Both the position numbers and the translations under genes were made by a program. 64,000 bases of DNA from Nissolia schottii (lineage: Eukaryota > Streptophyta > Magnoliopsida > Fabales > Fabaceae). Under the pieces are notes generated by a model. That model had not been told where the DNA came from. It searched no databases and was given only the letters and a program-made list of their open reading frames with translations. Within the stretch, counting starts at the first letter, position 1, and each line of letters starts with the position of its first letter. The stretch covers positions 124,001-188,000 of the forward strand of contig QANU01113210.1 in the NCBI GenBank assembly GCA_003254905.1. The letters run 5' to 3'. Below, piece after piece: positions 37,801 to 49,399 of this stretch.

Positions 37801-39720
37801 TCATGCTTGAATGGGAATAACTTTGAGAGGTTAGGCCTTATGTAAGGTAATCCCGTATTTCTCAGACATATCAATGTCATCTTCCGATAGTCCATTAGGA
37901 AGCTTCCAATCATAGCCACGTAGAAGAGAAGCCAAGACAACGTGCACAGTCCTATAAGCCAATGGCAATCCAGGGCATATCCTTCTTCCAGCTCCAAAGG
38001 GAATTAACTCAAAATCATGGCCTTTAAAACCAATCTCAGTACTCTCCAAGAATCTTTCAGGTATGAATTCATTTGGATTTGTCCAAACACTTGAATCTCT
38101 CCCCATGACCCACACATTGACAAGAATTTGTGCATTTTTAGGCACCATGAGGCCACATAGTTCCACATCAACTTCTGATTTGCATGGCAGTAAAAATGGG
38201 ATTGGTGGATGCAAGCGAAAAGTCTCTTTCACCATTGCTTGAAGGAAATGGAGCTTTGAGATATGTGATTCTTCAATTTGTTCACCTTTTCCAATGACTT
38301 GTTGAAGCTCTTTTCTAACCTTTTTTAGTTTTTCACGATTGTATAGTAGCTCTGTCATTGCCCAATCTATGGTACTTGATGTTGTGTCTATTCCAGCCAC
38401 AAATAAATCCTGATATGATCAATTAGTAAAATCTTAAGATATGAAGTATCCCAGTAGAGTTTATTGACAAACTATGAAGAAAAATTGAAGTTTGGGTCCT
38501 TATTTTGAAGAATTATAACTGAATTAAGTTTTTATTGATTTTAACTCATGTTAATTTATTTTTTTATTTTTTGGTGCCAATGGAACTACTGGCATCAAAG
38601 TCTTATTGTCAAGAACTCAACTAATCTGGTCTAATTCGACTTCTATTCTTGAGGCTCAAGCCCAAGACTTTGATTAAGCGACGGGGACACCTACTACTTT
38701 TGATTGATAAAACTTTTTAGTAGTAAGATGGAAATGAATTCTTTACGGTGAAAATTTTGCATGGACTTGTCACGTTTAATTAGAATTTCTAGTAAGACTT
38801 AGAATAAAGATCACTTCTTGATCAATGATAATATATAACGAGACCATATAAAATTTTCACATGAAACTCTCTATTTCAATAACGATGGAGAGATTCTCAC
38901 GCGGCTAATTTGGAAATTGTCCTCGAGCATGAGTTCAATCAAAGAGGCTAACACATCACTGCATGCCTTGACTTCGCTTTCTAACTTTCTTAAGCTCATT
39001 AATCTTTCCTCTACAAGACCATCAAAAAAGGTGATCAACTTCGCAAAATAACCGTTCATTCTTGCTCGCGCGCCTTGTAGATCAAGCAACCGAAAGATCG
39101 GGAAGAAGTCCACAACATTAGGCCTCCCGGCTTCTTCCATGATACCCCAAATGATGTCCTTGAACTCTTGAGACTTATCAGAAGAAAGTGTTTGATATGA
39201 AATTAAGGACGGTCGTAAAAAAATCCTCACCAATATCCAGAACTTTGCCTTTCTCGCACATTTCCTTCACATAATCCATCAATTCTTGCACCTTCCTTTG
39301 GCGAAGAGCTTGTGTAGAATCAAGCTTTTGGGATGAGAACACTTTGGTAGCACAAGATCTCCTAAGGATCCTCCATTGATATGAAGGTGGCATAAATGCA
39401 ACTGAGAGTATGTTGTGGTCAAGTGCCCTAAGAGTGTCTGGGATTGTCCTATTGGAAAAGATTTGGTCATTTTTTTTTGGAGTATTTCTTTGGCTAATTG
39501 TGGAGAGGAAATGACTATGGTTGTTAAGGAACCGAGCTTGAGACTCATTATGGGGTCCATAAGTTTGAGAAAGCTTAGCAAGTGCTATGTGAGGCTCGGA
39601 GCCAAGCTCCATGATGTTTCCTATGATAGGAAAAGGTCTAGGCCCTGGTGGATGTTTGAGGGATTTGGATGCTTTGGTGTTGAGGGTTGAGATAAGGACA
39701 TGGATGGTAGAACACACATC
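37801..39720 (-). pseudogene. CYP76-type P450 pseudogene (copy 5)
   Basis: Exon 1 material spans about 39717-38920 and exon 2 38409-37801. The lesions are multiple. (1) The N-terminal membrane anchor and start codon are absent; homology begins at STIHVLIS. (2) An extra base at the GP-IMS stretch (near 39553) and two extra T in a T run (near 39470) scramble about 25 residues before the frame recovers. (3) A 26-bp deletion near 39180 removes SLDLAHYS-type codons and creates a stop. (4) The last eight codons of exon 1 are missing and GTGAGA follows ISR directly. (5) In exon 2 a CAA-to-TAA change (37831-37833) ends the protein about ten residues early, although the ancestral TGA still exists at 37801. 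Exon 2 keeps [17 protein letters not shown] and [10 protein letters not shown]. Confidence 0.92.
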
Positions 39721-39912
39721 ATAGTGTGTGTTTTTAGATTAAAGAGAGACTTTTTCTTAACCTATATTTAATTGGAAAAATTACATATTTATATATAGTA
39801 AAAAAAAAAGGTAGAAGAGCGAAAAAAAAAATATATATATCTCAAAAAGGCTCCTACAAAATTATTTTGAACGGTTCTCGTTGGTATATACTATGTTAGC
39901 AATCAATCATTT

Positions 39913-40720
39913 CATGTGAGATCAATTATTACAAAAAAATAAAATAAAAAATTAATCACTGATATTGACTACGAACACCTTCTATTCATTCCAAAGTACA
40001 GGTTGACTATGATCTCATTTATGTATTTTTTAGTGTCAATATTATATCTCATTTCTTATCCTTTCTGCAAATACTAAAATAATGTGACCAACTTCTTATC
40101 CTTTCTGCAAATACTAAAATAATGTGACCAACTTTACATACCAAAAAAAGGAGACAAAAAAATACTCACTTTAGTCCCTGACATTAATTGTAACTGAGTC
40201 ACTTTAGTCCTTGAATTTCAAAATTAATCATTTTGGTCTTAAAAGTGTGACCCGTGAATCAAATAAGTCCCTTACTTCAATTCCATTATAACAATGCTAA
40301 TGTGTCATGTTAAGCTCCATGTTGACATCCTTCATGTGAGATCAACTATTACAAAAGTAAAATAAAATTAATCACATGTTATTGACTATGAACACCCTCT
40401 ATTCACTCATAAGTGCAGGTTCACTATGATCTCATTCGTGTATTTTTTAGTGTTGATATTATATCTCATTTCTTATCCTTTCTGCAAGTACCAAAATAAC
40501 GTGAGCAACTTTACATACCAAAAAAATGGGAAAATACTCACTTTAGCCCCTGACATTAATCATAATTGTGGGTCACTTTAGTCTTTGAATTTCAAAATAA
40601 ATCATTCTGGTCTTGAAAGTGTGACCCGTGAATCAAATAAGTCCCTTACTTCAATTCCGTTATAACAATGCTAATGTGTCATGTTAAGCTCCATGTTGAC
40701 ATCCTACATGACACTTACTA
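39913..40720. repeat. about 415-bp tandem duplication including a TIR arm
   Basis: Units at about 39913-40330 and 40333-40720 share CATGTGAGATCAA near the start, GTATTTTTTAGTGT, CTTATCCTTTCTGCAA and the full TIR arm GTGTGACCCGTGAATCAAAT. The first unit contains a further 40-bp tandem copy (ACTTCTTATCCTTTCTGCAA repeated near 40050-40130). Confidence 0.85.
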
Positions 40721-41880
40721 AAACGACTTCGTTTAATAAATAGTGACCTAATTATGTATAAATGACGTCGTTTAAGATTTTGTAATGAATTATCTCTAAT
40801 TAAGTTATATTTAATCATAATTAATACCAAATTAATCCTAAATCGCTAATTTCCCCTAAATCACTAAATCCTTCTCGGCTCTCATCTCTTTTCTATTTCC
40901 TTTCCTTACCTCTTGACTCTCATCTCTTTTCTGTTTCCCTTCCTCCCCTCTCAGATCTCATCTCTTTTCCACTTCCCCTGTCATCACCTCTCATCCGCTT
41001 CTCCAATGACGATGCATCACAGGTATTTCACGACCACTCTCCTCCCCTTTTGCATTTCCTTGTTGTTGATGTGTGAGTTTTTGTTCGTGTTGTTGCTGTA
41101 ATAGGTTGTTGTAGCTGTATTTAGGGGGTTGTTCTTGTGGTGCATGTTGCTATAATGGATTTTGCATTTCCTTGTTGTTGTTGATGTGTTAATTGGGTTT
41201 TTTTTTTTTCGTGTTGTTGTTGTAATAGGTTGTTATTGCTATATTTTTTTGGGTTTTTTGGGGTTTTTTTTTTTCTCTTGTGGTGCATGTTGCTATAATG
41301 GATTTTTGTGCTGTGTTTTTGGGTTGCTATAATGGGTTTTTGTGCTATGTTTTTGGGTTGTTGGTGTGTTGGTATTGTTGGTCTATTTTGACTAATTTAC
41401 TAATTGTTTTGTTGTTTACTTGTTTATGTAGATGGTAGATTCTACCCTTGTTTTTTTTATATCATGGGAGAAAGCTTCTTACAAGCGATACCAGACAATT
41501 AAAATATGAAGGTTGTGGGGTAGAGTCTTTGCTTAGTGTTGATGAGAACGCATTAGATGTGTTTACTCTTGATTTAAGGTTGTAATATTGATGGGATGAG
41601 GAAGATACTAGGGATCTATTTGACCCGTATAACAAAGTTTCAATGAACAATTTGAATTCTCCCCACGCATGTCACATCAGGTAGGGCGTGTCAGTGTCTA
41701 TATAGCACTTAATGTGACACATAAGCACAAATTTAACATTAGTCAAACGGAATTAATTAAGGTGAGGGACTAACGTGATTCATAGATCACACTTTTAAGG
41801 AATAAAATGATTTATTTTGAAATTCAAAAAATAAAGTGACTCACGATTACAATGTCAGAGACTAAAATGCGCATTTAAAA
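40524..41880. mobile_element. Mutator-like element with about 170-bp TIRs
   Basis: The left arm (about 40530-40700, ACTCACTTTAGCCCCTGACA onward) matches the complement of the right arm (about 41700-41875, containing TAAAGTGACTCACGATTACA and AATGTCAGAGACTAAAA). The arms stay alignable for about 170 bp. The interior holds a pyrimidine-rich block with repeated CTCATCTCTTTTC (40880-40990), TTGTTGTTG-rich sequence and a transposase-like fragment (41432-41585). Long TIRs fit the Mutator superfamily. The left arm is present twice because of the local tandem duplication. Confidence 0.65.
41432..41585 (+). pseudogene. possible MURA N-terminal (PB1-like) transposase fragment
   Basis: From 41460 one frame reads YHGRKLLTSDTRQLKYEGCG, then VESLLSVDENALDVFTLDL, then stop; an ATG at 41432 precedes it in another frame. 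The F/Y-H-G-G/R-K-L start and the L.Y.GG spacing resemble the N-terminal PB1-like segment of legume Mutator transposases. It is truncated and frame-broken. The assignment rests on pattern similarity and its place inside the TIR element. Confidence 0.4.
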
Positions 41881-43613
41881 AAAAAACGTGACCAAACGGT
41901 CCTTTGTACAAATCTATTTTGAGAACGTACACACATTAAATTGCACAAACATCTCTGAAGTCTTTTAAAATTATAAACTTATTATAAATTAGATGCAAAA
42001 TTGCATTTTATTTTATATTTGTGGTCGATCAAATTAGATGCAAAATTGCATTTTATTTTAGATTTTTTTTGTGGTTGATCACCAATGATCAATTAAGTTT
42101 TGTTTTTGTTTCTTTATCTTGTATTTTTTGTTAGGTTAATGAAAATAATAAAATTTTAATTATTTTCTTCACAAAATCTTGAAATAAAAGAACAATATTA
42201 TACTATTTTATTCTTTTCACTATTTTTTCCTCAAACTTTTAAAAACAGAAAATATATGACATGAAAACAGAAGCCTAACCGATCATTAGTGATAAGTCAT
42301 AATGACAAAGTGCGGTGAACTGCAATTTTGCACATAGCTTAAAGTGAAATGCAATTTTAGTAAACTTGAAGGGTGGTTTGTGCAATTTATACAATATATT
42401 ATATGAATTTTTTATATGCAAATAATGTGACATATTGTCTTTCCTAGCTAGACTTTTTCCGAAAATGATATGATGACGATTTACATTTCAGGAAAGATTA
42501 TAACGTGTCTGTTTGCTTAGGAAAGAAAAATCTTTCGTTGCGTCATTTAAATTTGATGCGTTGGAAGTATATTTGCTGACTAGTTGTATGGTGCATCGCA
42601 TAGGAATTGTAGATGGGGCATTATCATCCAGCAAACATTTATTGAGTATGGTTAAACGCAGAAACCGTGGCTAAACTTAGCCACATTTTCAGAACTGTGG
42701 TTAAATAATCATCCGATCAACAATACTAAGGAATGTGAAGCTGGTGCTAGTTTTGTTTTAATTGGGCTTTCAACTGGGAAAAAAAAAAGAAAAAGAAAAA
42801 AAAAGATCACACGGGATGGCAATGGTGATGGGACTGCACTGTTGCCTGTTGGTGTGACATTAAGACATGTGACTGGATAGGTGGTGGGGAATTAAGTTCA
42901 TGAAGGTGTTGTACCTATTCTGCCTTTTGTGTCTTATTAGGGTCTTTAGACATGTCTTTTCAGAAGTGGCTCTTTGTGGTTGTTTTATTTGCTGTATCGA
43001 CTGGCATTTCTGCCCCTTTAAACCCCACTTCTACCCTCGCCTCTTTGGATTTGGTAAAGTGTAATCATAAATAAATAAAAAATAATAATAAATAAATAAA
43101 AGTGTGGTTCAATAATTGAGATTTTTGAAAAAAAAAAATTCATTTAACCACTTTCATCTAATGTAACTAAATGACAAGGCACCATACAATTACAGTATTC
43201 CCCAAAACCACAGAATTAGGATCATATTTGTGTAGTTTTTATTTTGTACAAAAGTGACATGTGGACATGCGGTGAATAAATTTGGTTTTGAATCATAAAG
43301 TTTAAAAATATTAATTTTTCTTTATATTTCATGTTAGTTCTTTTTAAAGTGATTTTTAATATTTTTTTTAAAACATAAATTATTGTTGTAAAATTGATTC
43401 ATTCGAGTTTAATTATTTCAAAATTCATTTATGTACGTTTGAGAAAGCTGGCTGCACGCAGTGTCCAAATTACACTATGTTTGGCTAGGTAGAAAATGAA
43501 GGGAAGGAGAGAAAAATGGAAGGAAGAAACTAATTTCTATTGTTTGGACATGAGTAAAAATTGAGAGGAAAGAATTAATTACATATAATATGAGTGGTAA
43601 TTGTTCTGTATTG
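41881..43613. other. intergenic, no gene seen
   Basis: AT-rich spacer with short direct repeats (AAATTAGATGCAAAATTGCA twice near 41990-42060). No exon or RNA gene could be supported. Confidence 0.5.
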
Positions 43614-43618
43614 AAGCA

Positions 43619-43745
43619 TCTTAACTTCGTGTACTTCACTTAAGGGTGCAGCACTATAGCGTTGCCCTATAACAGAATAACAGAGCAAAAACAGAATAAC
43701 AGAAATATAAACGTGCTCAGCACGTGTGCGTGCACTATTGTGTTA
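43619..43745 (-). repeat. 3' LTR of the copia element (internally deleted)
   Basis: 127 bp, nearly identical to the 5' LTR (two mismatches by eye) but lacking a 95-bp internal block that in the 5' LTR holds the TATA-like sequence. A G-run polypurine tract (GCGGGGGGG on the minus strand) directly abuts it at 43746. Confidence 0.9.
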
Positions 43746-46700
43746 CCCCCCCGCAAGCGAGGCGTGGCTGATGAATGCAATCATGCCGAGCTTCCAAGAG
43801 ATCAAGGAATCTCCAAGAAAGAAGTAGTAACCTGAAACTGATTTGCGCGTATCGGGGCAGCCTCCCCAGTCCGCATCGCTATAGCCAACTATCTGAAGGG
43901 TAGAAGACCGAGGAAAGAAAATTCCTCTCCCTGGGACACCCTTGAGGTAGCGTAGAACTCGCATGGCAGCCCTGTGATGAGTCATCGTTGGACAGGCAAG
44001 AAACTGACTTAGCTGCTGACAGGCAAAGGCAATGTCAGGTCTTGTTGAGTTCAAATAGAGCAGCCATCCTATCAACCTGCGATAGCCCTCAACATCCTCA
44101 TAAGGCTTCCCATCATCTTAGTGAAGTCGCACAGCAAGATCTAAGGGAGTAGAGGCTGGCTTTGAGTCCTTGGTCCCCGCATCTTTCAATAAGTCCAGGC
44201 AGTATTTTCTTTGACACAGGGCAATGCCCCGCTTTGAGTGTGACTCTTCAAGGCCAAGAAAGTAACGCAGCTACCCCAAGTCCTTGATGCGAAACTTATT
44301 GTCCAAAATGAGTTTGATTCTCTGAAACTCTGCCAAAGATGAACCAGCCAAGATTATATCATCAACATAAACCAATAAGGCTGTGAAAGCATTGGGGGAA
44401 CTATTAATGAAAAGGGTGTGGTCAGCAGCAGCCTGTGTGTAACCACAGCCCAGGAGCACTTGAGACAGTTTTTCAAACCACTGCCGACTTGCCTGCTTAA
44501 GCCCATACAGGCTTTTAACTAACTTGCATACCTTCCCTGGCGCTGCTGTTAAACCTGGGGGCAAGGTCATGTAAACTTCCTCCTTCAAATCACCATGCAA
44601 GAAGGCATTGTTCACATCCAGCTGATGAAGGTGCCACATTTTGATGGAAGCAATGGCCAATAGGGCTCGGATTGTGGTGATCTTAGCTACAGGGGAAAAG
44701 GTGTCAAAATAGTCTATCCCCTCAACTTGGTTGTACCCTTTAGCTACTAGCCTGGCTTTGTGCCTCTCAATTGTGCCATCTGATTTCCTTTTGATCTTAA
44801 ACACCCACTTATTGCCAATAGGAGTGAAATTGGGAGGCAGGTCAGTAATGATCCAAGTGTTATTCAGTTCTAATGCATCTAGCTCAGATTTCATGGCTTG
44901 CCTCCAGCAATCAAGCCTGCTAGCCTCAGCATAGGTCCTTGGCTCGATGTCATTATCAACACTAGCCAAGGAACTTAGGCATGAAGGAGCCAAATTTGCA
45001 CAGGAAATGTAATTAGAGAGAGGGTACTTATAGCCAGATGAGTAGGTTCCTACTGATAGTTCAGTTGGTGCTGTGGCTGTTACTTGGTTGCAATCATAGT
45101 CCTGGAGAAACTGAGGAGGTTTCCTTAACCTGGTTGACTGCCTAACTCTTGTCAATGCTGTAGGCTGTGACTGAGAGGGTTCAGTGGCTGCTTCAGTTAC
45201 TTCAGGTGGTGACAGATAAGCCTCAGTGGCTGCTGTTGCTTCAGTTACTTTAGAGGTGGTAACAGTTGTGTCTTTACATAGAAAATTAGGCTTACAAATG
45301 CTTGCACTCTGCACTGGAGCCAGTGCATCAGGGTCAAGTAAGCACAGAGAATGTTTATATGGCAGAATATGGTCATAGAATCGCACATTTTTGGAGACTT
45401 GTATGAGCATAGTCTTCATATTATACATGACAAACCCCTTCACTCCTGGCCTGAATCCTAGGAATATACATTTATCTGCTCTAGGATCGAATTTGCCCCT
45501 CCCTGCTACCAAAGTGGAAGCATAGCACAGTCCTCCAAAAGTTTTAAGAAGCGCTATATCTGGTTCTGCACCATAGAGGATGTGGTAAGGTGATTGGTTG
45601 TTTAGCAAGGGAGTGTTGATTCTATTTATTAAGAAGGTTGCATGAGTTACTGCATAAGGCCAGAATTTCTTTGGCAAATGTGATTGAAACAGAATTGCCC
45701 GTGCCACATTCAGAACATGCTGGTGTTTCCTCTCCACCCTGGCATTCTGCTGAGGGGTTTCCCAACAGGAAGTCTGATGTATAATTCCTAGTGATTGGTA
45801 AAGACTTGGAATGTTGAATTCAGGGCCACTGTCACTGCGAATGACCTTGATTTTTGCATCAAATTGAGTTGAGATAAAAGTCACAAATTTCTTTACACTA
45901 CTCATAGTTTCAGCCTTAGACTTCATCATAAAAGTCTAAGTGAATCTACTAAAATCATCAACTGCTGTAAGGAAATATCTATATCCATGGTAGCCAATTA
46001 CAGAAAATGGTCCCCAAATATCTAAATGAATGAGTTCAAACTTGGCCTTAGCCTTTGAAGTACTAATTGAATATGGCAAACATTTTTGCTTGGCATAGTG
46101 ACAAACATCACAAGGGGAGTATTCTACTTTATTAACAAAGGGAAATTGTTTATTCATAAGTGACATTCTTGCTGGAGAGGGATGTCCAAGCCTGAAATGC
46201 CATAAAGCTTCTTGTGGGATTGCTGAACTTGTGGAAGTTACAGTGACAGCAGCTGAGTGATTCTGATCAGGAGCTGAACCAACAGGGCCAGGACTTGCAA
46301 CCAAGTAATAAAGCCCACCAAACTGCCTACCAGAACCAATCATCCTCATGCTGCACATCTCCTGTATTATACATTTGTCACGAAGAAAAACAAGTGAATA
46401 ATTCCTTGTGGCTGCTAACTCTGAGATAGAAATTAGGTTAACTTTGAAATCAGCAACATAGAGCACATTAGTCAGATGTAGTCCTGAAGGAAATGTAACC
46501 TCTCCAGAACATTCTGCTACCATGCTGACTCCATTAGGGAGCCTAATTTCCACAGGTCTAATTTTCTTATAGCAACTGAACCAAGACAGCATAGAACAGA
46601 TGTGATATGTTGCACCTGAGTCAAAGATCCAAGTGTTCCATGTATCATTAGACTTCATCATAGACAAGGCAAGTGTCATACCTGCGTGTAGTGAGTTCTC

Positions 46701-46778
46701 AGATGAACTTATGCTAACTTGAGATACATGAGCAACTTTGTTTGTTGAAGCTGGAACTGATGCCTGAGATGCATCCTT
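43746..46778 (-). pseudogene. copia pol region (protease, integrase, RT, RNase H), stop-broken
   Basis: Protease active site DSGATYH lies near 46620. The integrase zinc region (LGHP..., CDVC) is near 46130-46200. The integrase core has its acidic residues in HLDIWGP (about 46010), SDSGPEF (about 45830) and the downstream glutamate stretch. The reverse transcriptase contains KARLVAKGYNQ and the catalytic YVDD (about 44360). RNase H has DADWGG (about 43880). In-frame stops occur at 45936-45938 (TAG after DDFSRFT), 44271-44273 (TAG after KDLG) and one TAA near 44118. The RNase H C-terminus is missing: after LISWK the frame runs into the polypurine tract. Confidence 0.93.
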
Positions 46779-47828
46779 CTACTGCAGCAAAGCAAGCAAA
46801 CTCTGGTACTGTTCCTGTGTAAAACCATAATTCACATTCTGCTGCTTTTCATTTCCTGAAGTAGTTTCTGCTTGTGTCTCCCGATCTTCTGTGCTCACAG
46901 AATTGGCTGAAGAATTTCTGTTTCTCCAGTTTGCAGGATAGCCAATGATCCTGAAACAATCCTCATAAACATGTCCTGATTTACCACAGTTCGTGCAGGA
47001 CTTGCCATTGTTCTTAGGTTTCATTCCAGCTTTGTTACTGGATACTGCATTAACATGTACTTTCCCCTCATCCTCTAAGTCTCCATCAATTTCTCTTTCT
47101 TGTTGCACTACTAAAGTAAAGACTCTATTCAATGAAGGCAATGTGTCCTTCATAAGGATTTGAGATCTAACAGCACTAAATCTCTCATCTAGACCTGTGA
47201 GGAATCTCAGAACATAATCTTGTTCTCTATGTACACGATTGTTTCTAGTTGCAAGACAAGTGCATCTAACAGCACAGCTACAATCTATGCACGGTCTATA
47301 ATTTTCTAATTCTTCCCACAATGACTTCAATTCAGTGAAGTATTCACTTATCGACCTGTTTCCTTGCTGCATCGTGTAGAGATCGTGCTGGAGCTTAGCG
47401 ATCCTCAGGAAATCGCTCTGCGCGAACCTTTCCTTCAGATCTTTCCAGACAGCAGCAGCATCATCGATTCCATCTATATTCCTCGCGATCGCTGGCGAAA
47501 CGGAGTTCATGATCCAGGAGTGGATCATCGTGTTACACCTCTCCCACGGATCATACAGCGGATGAAACTCATCAGGCTTGGTAATCTCTCCATTCAGAAA
47601 TTTAAACTTGCTTTTGGCGATTAATGCTCTTTTCATGGATCTGCTCCATCTATGATAATTCGAGCTTGTAAGAAGTGCTGGAACTATGATGAGAGATGGA
47701 TTCTCACTTGGATAAAGGTGATATGGACTGTTCGGGTTCAGCAACGGATCGCCATTGTTGTTCGCTGAAGCTTCTCCCAGCGAACCTCCACCAATGGCGG
47801 TTCCCTTGTTTCCTTGCGGACGAACCAT
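46779..47828 (-). pseudogene. copia gag (nucleocapsid) open frame
   Basis: About 349 codons from the ATG at 47828 to an in-frame TAG at 46779-46781. It contains a UBN2/Retrotran_gag-type N-terminal region (YHRWSRSMKRAL) and a CCHC zinc knuckle CTNCGKSGHVYEDC. In an intact copia element gag and pol form one frame. Here the same frame continues into the protease after the TAG, so the stop either ends translation or marks inactivation. This part is otherwise undamaged. Confidence 0.9.
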
Positions 47829-47862
47829 AGCTTGAGTGCGCAACGGAGCTCTGCGGATCAGA

Positions 47863-47874
47863 GCTCTGGTACCA
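47863..47874 (-). promoter_or_regulatory. primer-binding site of the copia element
   Basis: The minus strand reads TGGTACCAGAGC directly next to the LTR end. It matches the initiator-methionine tRNA 3' end complement except for one base (TGGTATCAGAGC is usual). Confidence 0.85.
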
Positions 47875-48096
47875 TCTTAACTTGGAAAACGGTATTAACT
47901 GAAACTGGAAAAAATGATTTCATTATTGCACAGATGTGCTAGCTGTGAGTGTATATATACACAAAGGTGGTGGTGCACCGTGTACTTCACTTAAGGGTGC
48001 AGCACTATAGCGTTTCCCTATAACAGAATAACAGAGCAAAAACAGAATAACAGAAATATAAACGTGCTCAGCACGTGTGCGTGCACTATCGTGTTA
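47875..48096 (-). repeat. 5' LTR of the copia element
   Basis: 222 bp starting TAACACGATAG and ending AAGTTAAGA on the minus strand, next to the primer-binding site. It contains a TATA-like TATATATAC at about 47951-47960, the probable promoter. The termini are not the canonical TG...CA. Confidence 0.9.
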
Positions 48097-48616
48097 AAGC
48101 ATATTGACAGACTCAAATTTAATGAGTTTTTAATGAAGTTAAAATGTAAGTCCAACATTGTTAAGTTTTGATAGGCATTCTTTTTTTCCTTTTTTTTTTT
48201 ATGAGTAGTTAAGTAGAACTTTGGTATTATTTGGTAAACGTACTGAGATAAAAAATACAGAGAAATAGTGGGAATAGAAACATATTTAAAAAATGAGTTG
48301 AAAATATAAAACTTAAAAATGTTTTTATCTTTAGAATTTTTTTAAATTAAAAATAATAATATAAAAGACATGTTTAAATTGCAAGAGACTTACTCCTGTT
48401 GTACCTCCAAAATAGAGAGACGCAACGCGTCTCCATATTTACTATCTAAGAAAGCTTACCAAACACTTCCAAAGAAATCCACCCCCAACAGGGACTGCTG
48501 AACAAAATGGGTAAATTCTTCCACTTGTTATTTACCCTTTTTTTTTTTAATTTAGGTTCAAATCTCTAATAAATGAGATTCGTCTAAAAATAACCACTAA
48601 CTCAAATTTATTTTTT

Positions 48617-48788
48617 GGGATATAGGGTATGACAAATTTATTTGAACCTGATAAAAGAATTCCTAGATTAAAATTGATTTTAAAGGTAATGATTTTGAGC
48701 TTATTTAATTTGATGCTAGAAAAAGAATTTGTCCTGGACTAAGTTGGCTTCCAGAGCCATACACTTTATGTTAGCATCCATTTTGCAT
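48617..48788 (+). pseudogene. P450 heme-region relic (copy 7)
   Basis: One frame reads KIDFKGNDFELI, stop, FDARKRICPGL; a shifted frame continues LASRAIHFMLASIL. This matches the segment from [20 protein letters not shown] through the CPG heme loop to HIMLASLL of the intact CYP76 copies. A weaker match (TNLF...PDKR) extends upstream over the WTNP...PER region. The heme Cys codon is still present, but stops and a frameshift make it a relic about 170 bp long. No other exon remnant was found around it. Confidence 0.85.
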
Positions 48789-49399
48789 CAATTTTTATTT
48801 TGAACTATTAATATTTAAAATTTATTAAACTCTAATTAATCTGATTTGAGACAAGTAAGTCAATTATGCACGCAAAGTACTAAATTTTCATTCACAAAAT
48901 TTGAATTAACTAAAAGTAAATAAATGTCAATCTAATTGAGTTAACTAAAAATAACATTCACACTTTTCAATACGGAGACAAAAGTTACTACTACACAACA
49001 TTTTATTCTTTGCTGTATGAAAATGTTTTCTTTACATTTTCTTTTACCACGCAAGTCTTAAAAACCTAGTATAAGACATCTGATTCTACCATGGTGGGTT
49101 TGATCAAGGTGATATGAGACTTTAATTAGTGGACTTAAGTTTGAGTTTTAAAAAAGAAAAAAATCGTTATTGGGGGACTCCTATCCTTTTTATATATAGG
49201 TCTAGGTTAAGTGAGACTTGATTAGTTGAATTTTTTTATAATAGGATCTAAATGATTTAATCCAAAAAAAAAAATTCTTATTCTTTTATTCACCAGGAGA
49301 AAATTAAAAGATTAAAAGAAAATCAAGAAAACAATTTTTTTCTTTTTTTAAAAAAAAAGTACAGCACAACCTCTCTTAACAAGGCCTTGCCACTATTCT
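48789..49399. other. intergenic, no gene seen
   Basis: AT-rich spacer with A/T homopolymer runs. Nothing supported. Confidence 0.5.

Larger units (their letters stand above)
43619..48096 (-). mobile_element. Ty1/copia LTR retrotransposon (degenerate, near complete)
   Basis: It is bounded by the 5-bp target duplication AAGCA (43614-43618 and 48097-48101). It reads on the minus strand in the order 5' LTR, primer-binding site, gag with zinc knuckle, protease, integrase, reverse transcriptase, RNase H, polypurine tract, 3' LTR. Integrase before reverse transcriptase defines Ty1/copia. The 4.48-kb length is typical of a compact plant copia element. The coding region keeps one frame throughout but is interrupted by stop codons, so it cannot mobilise itself. 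Confidence 0.95.
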
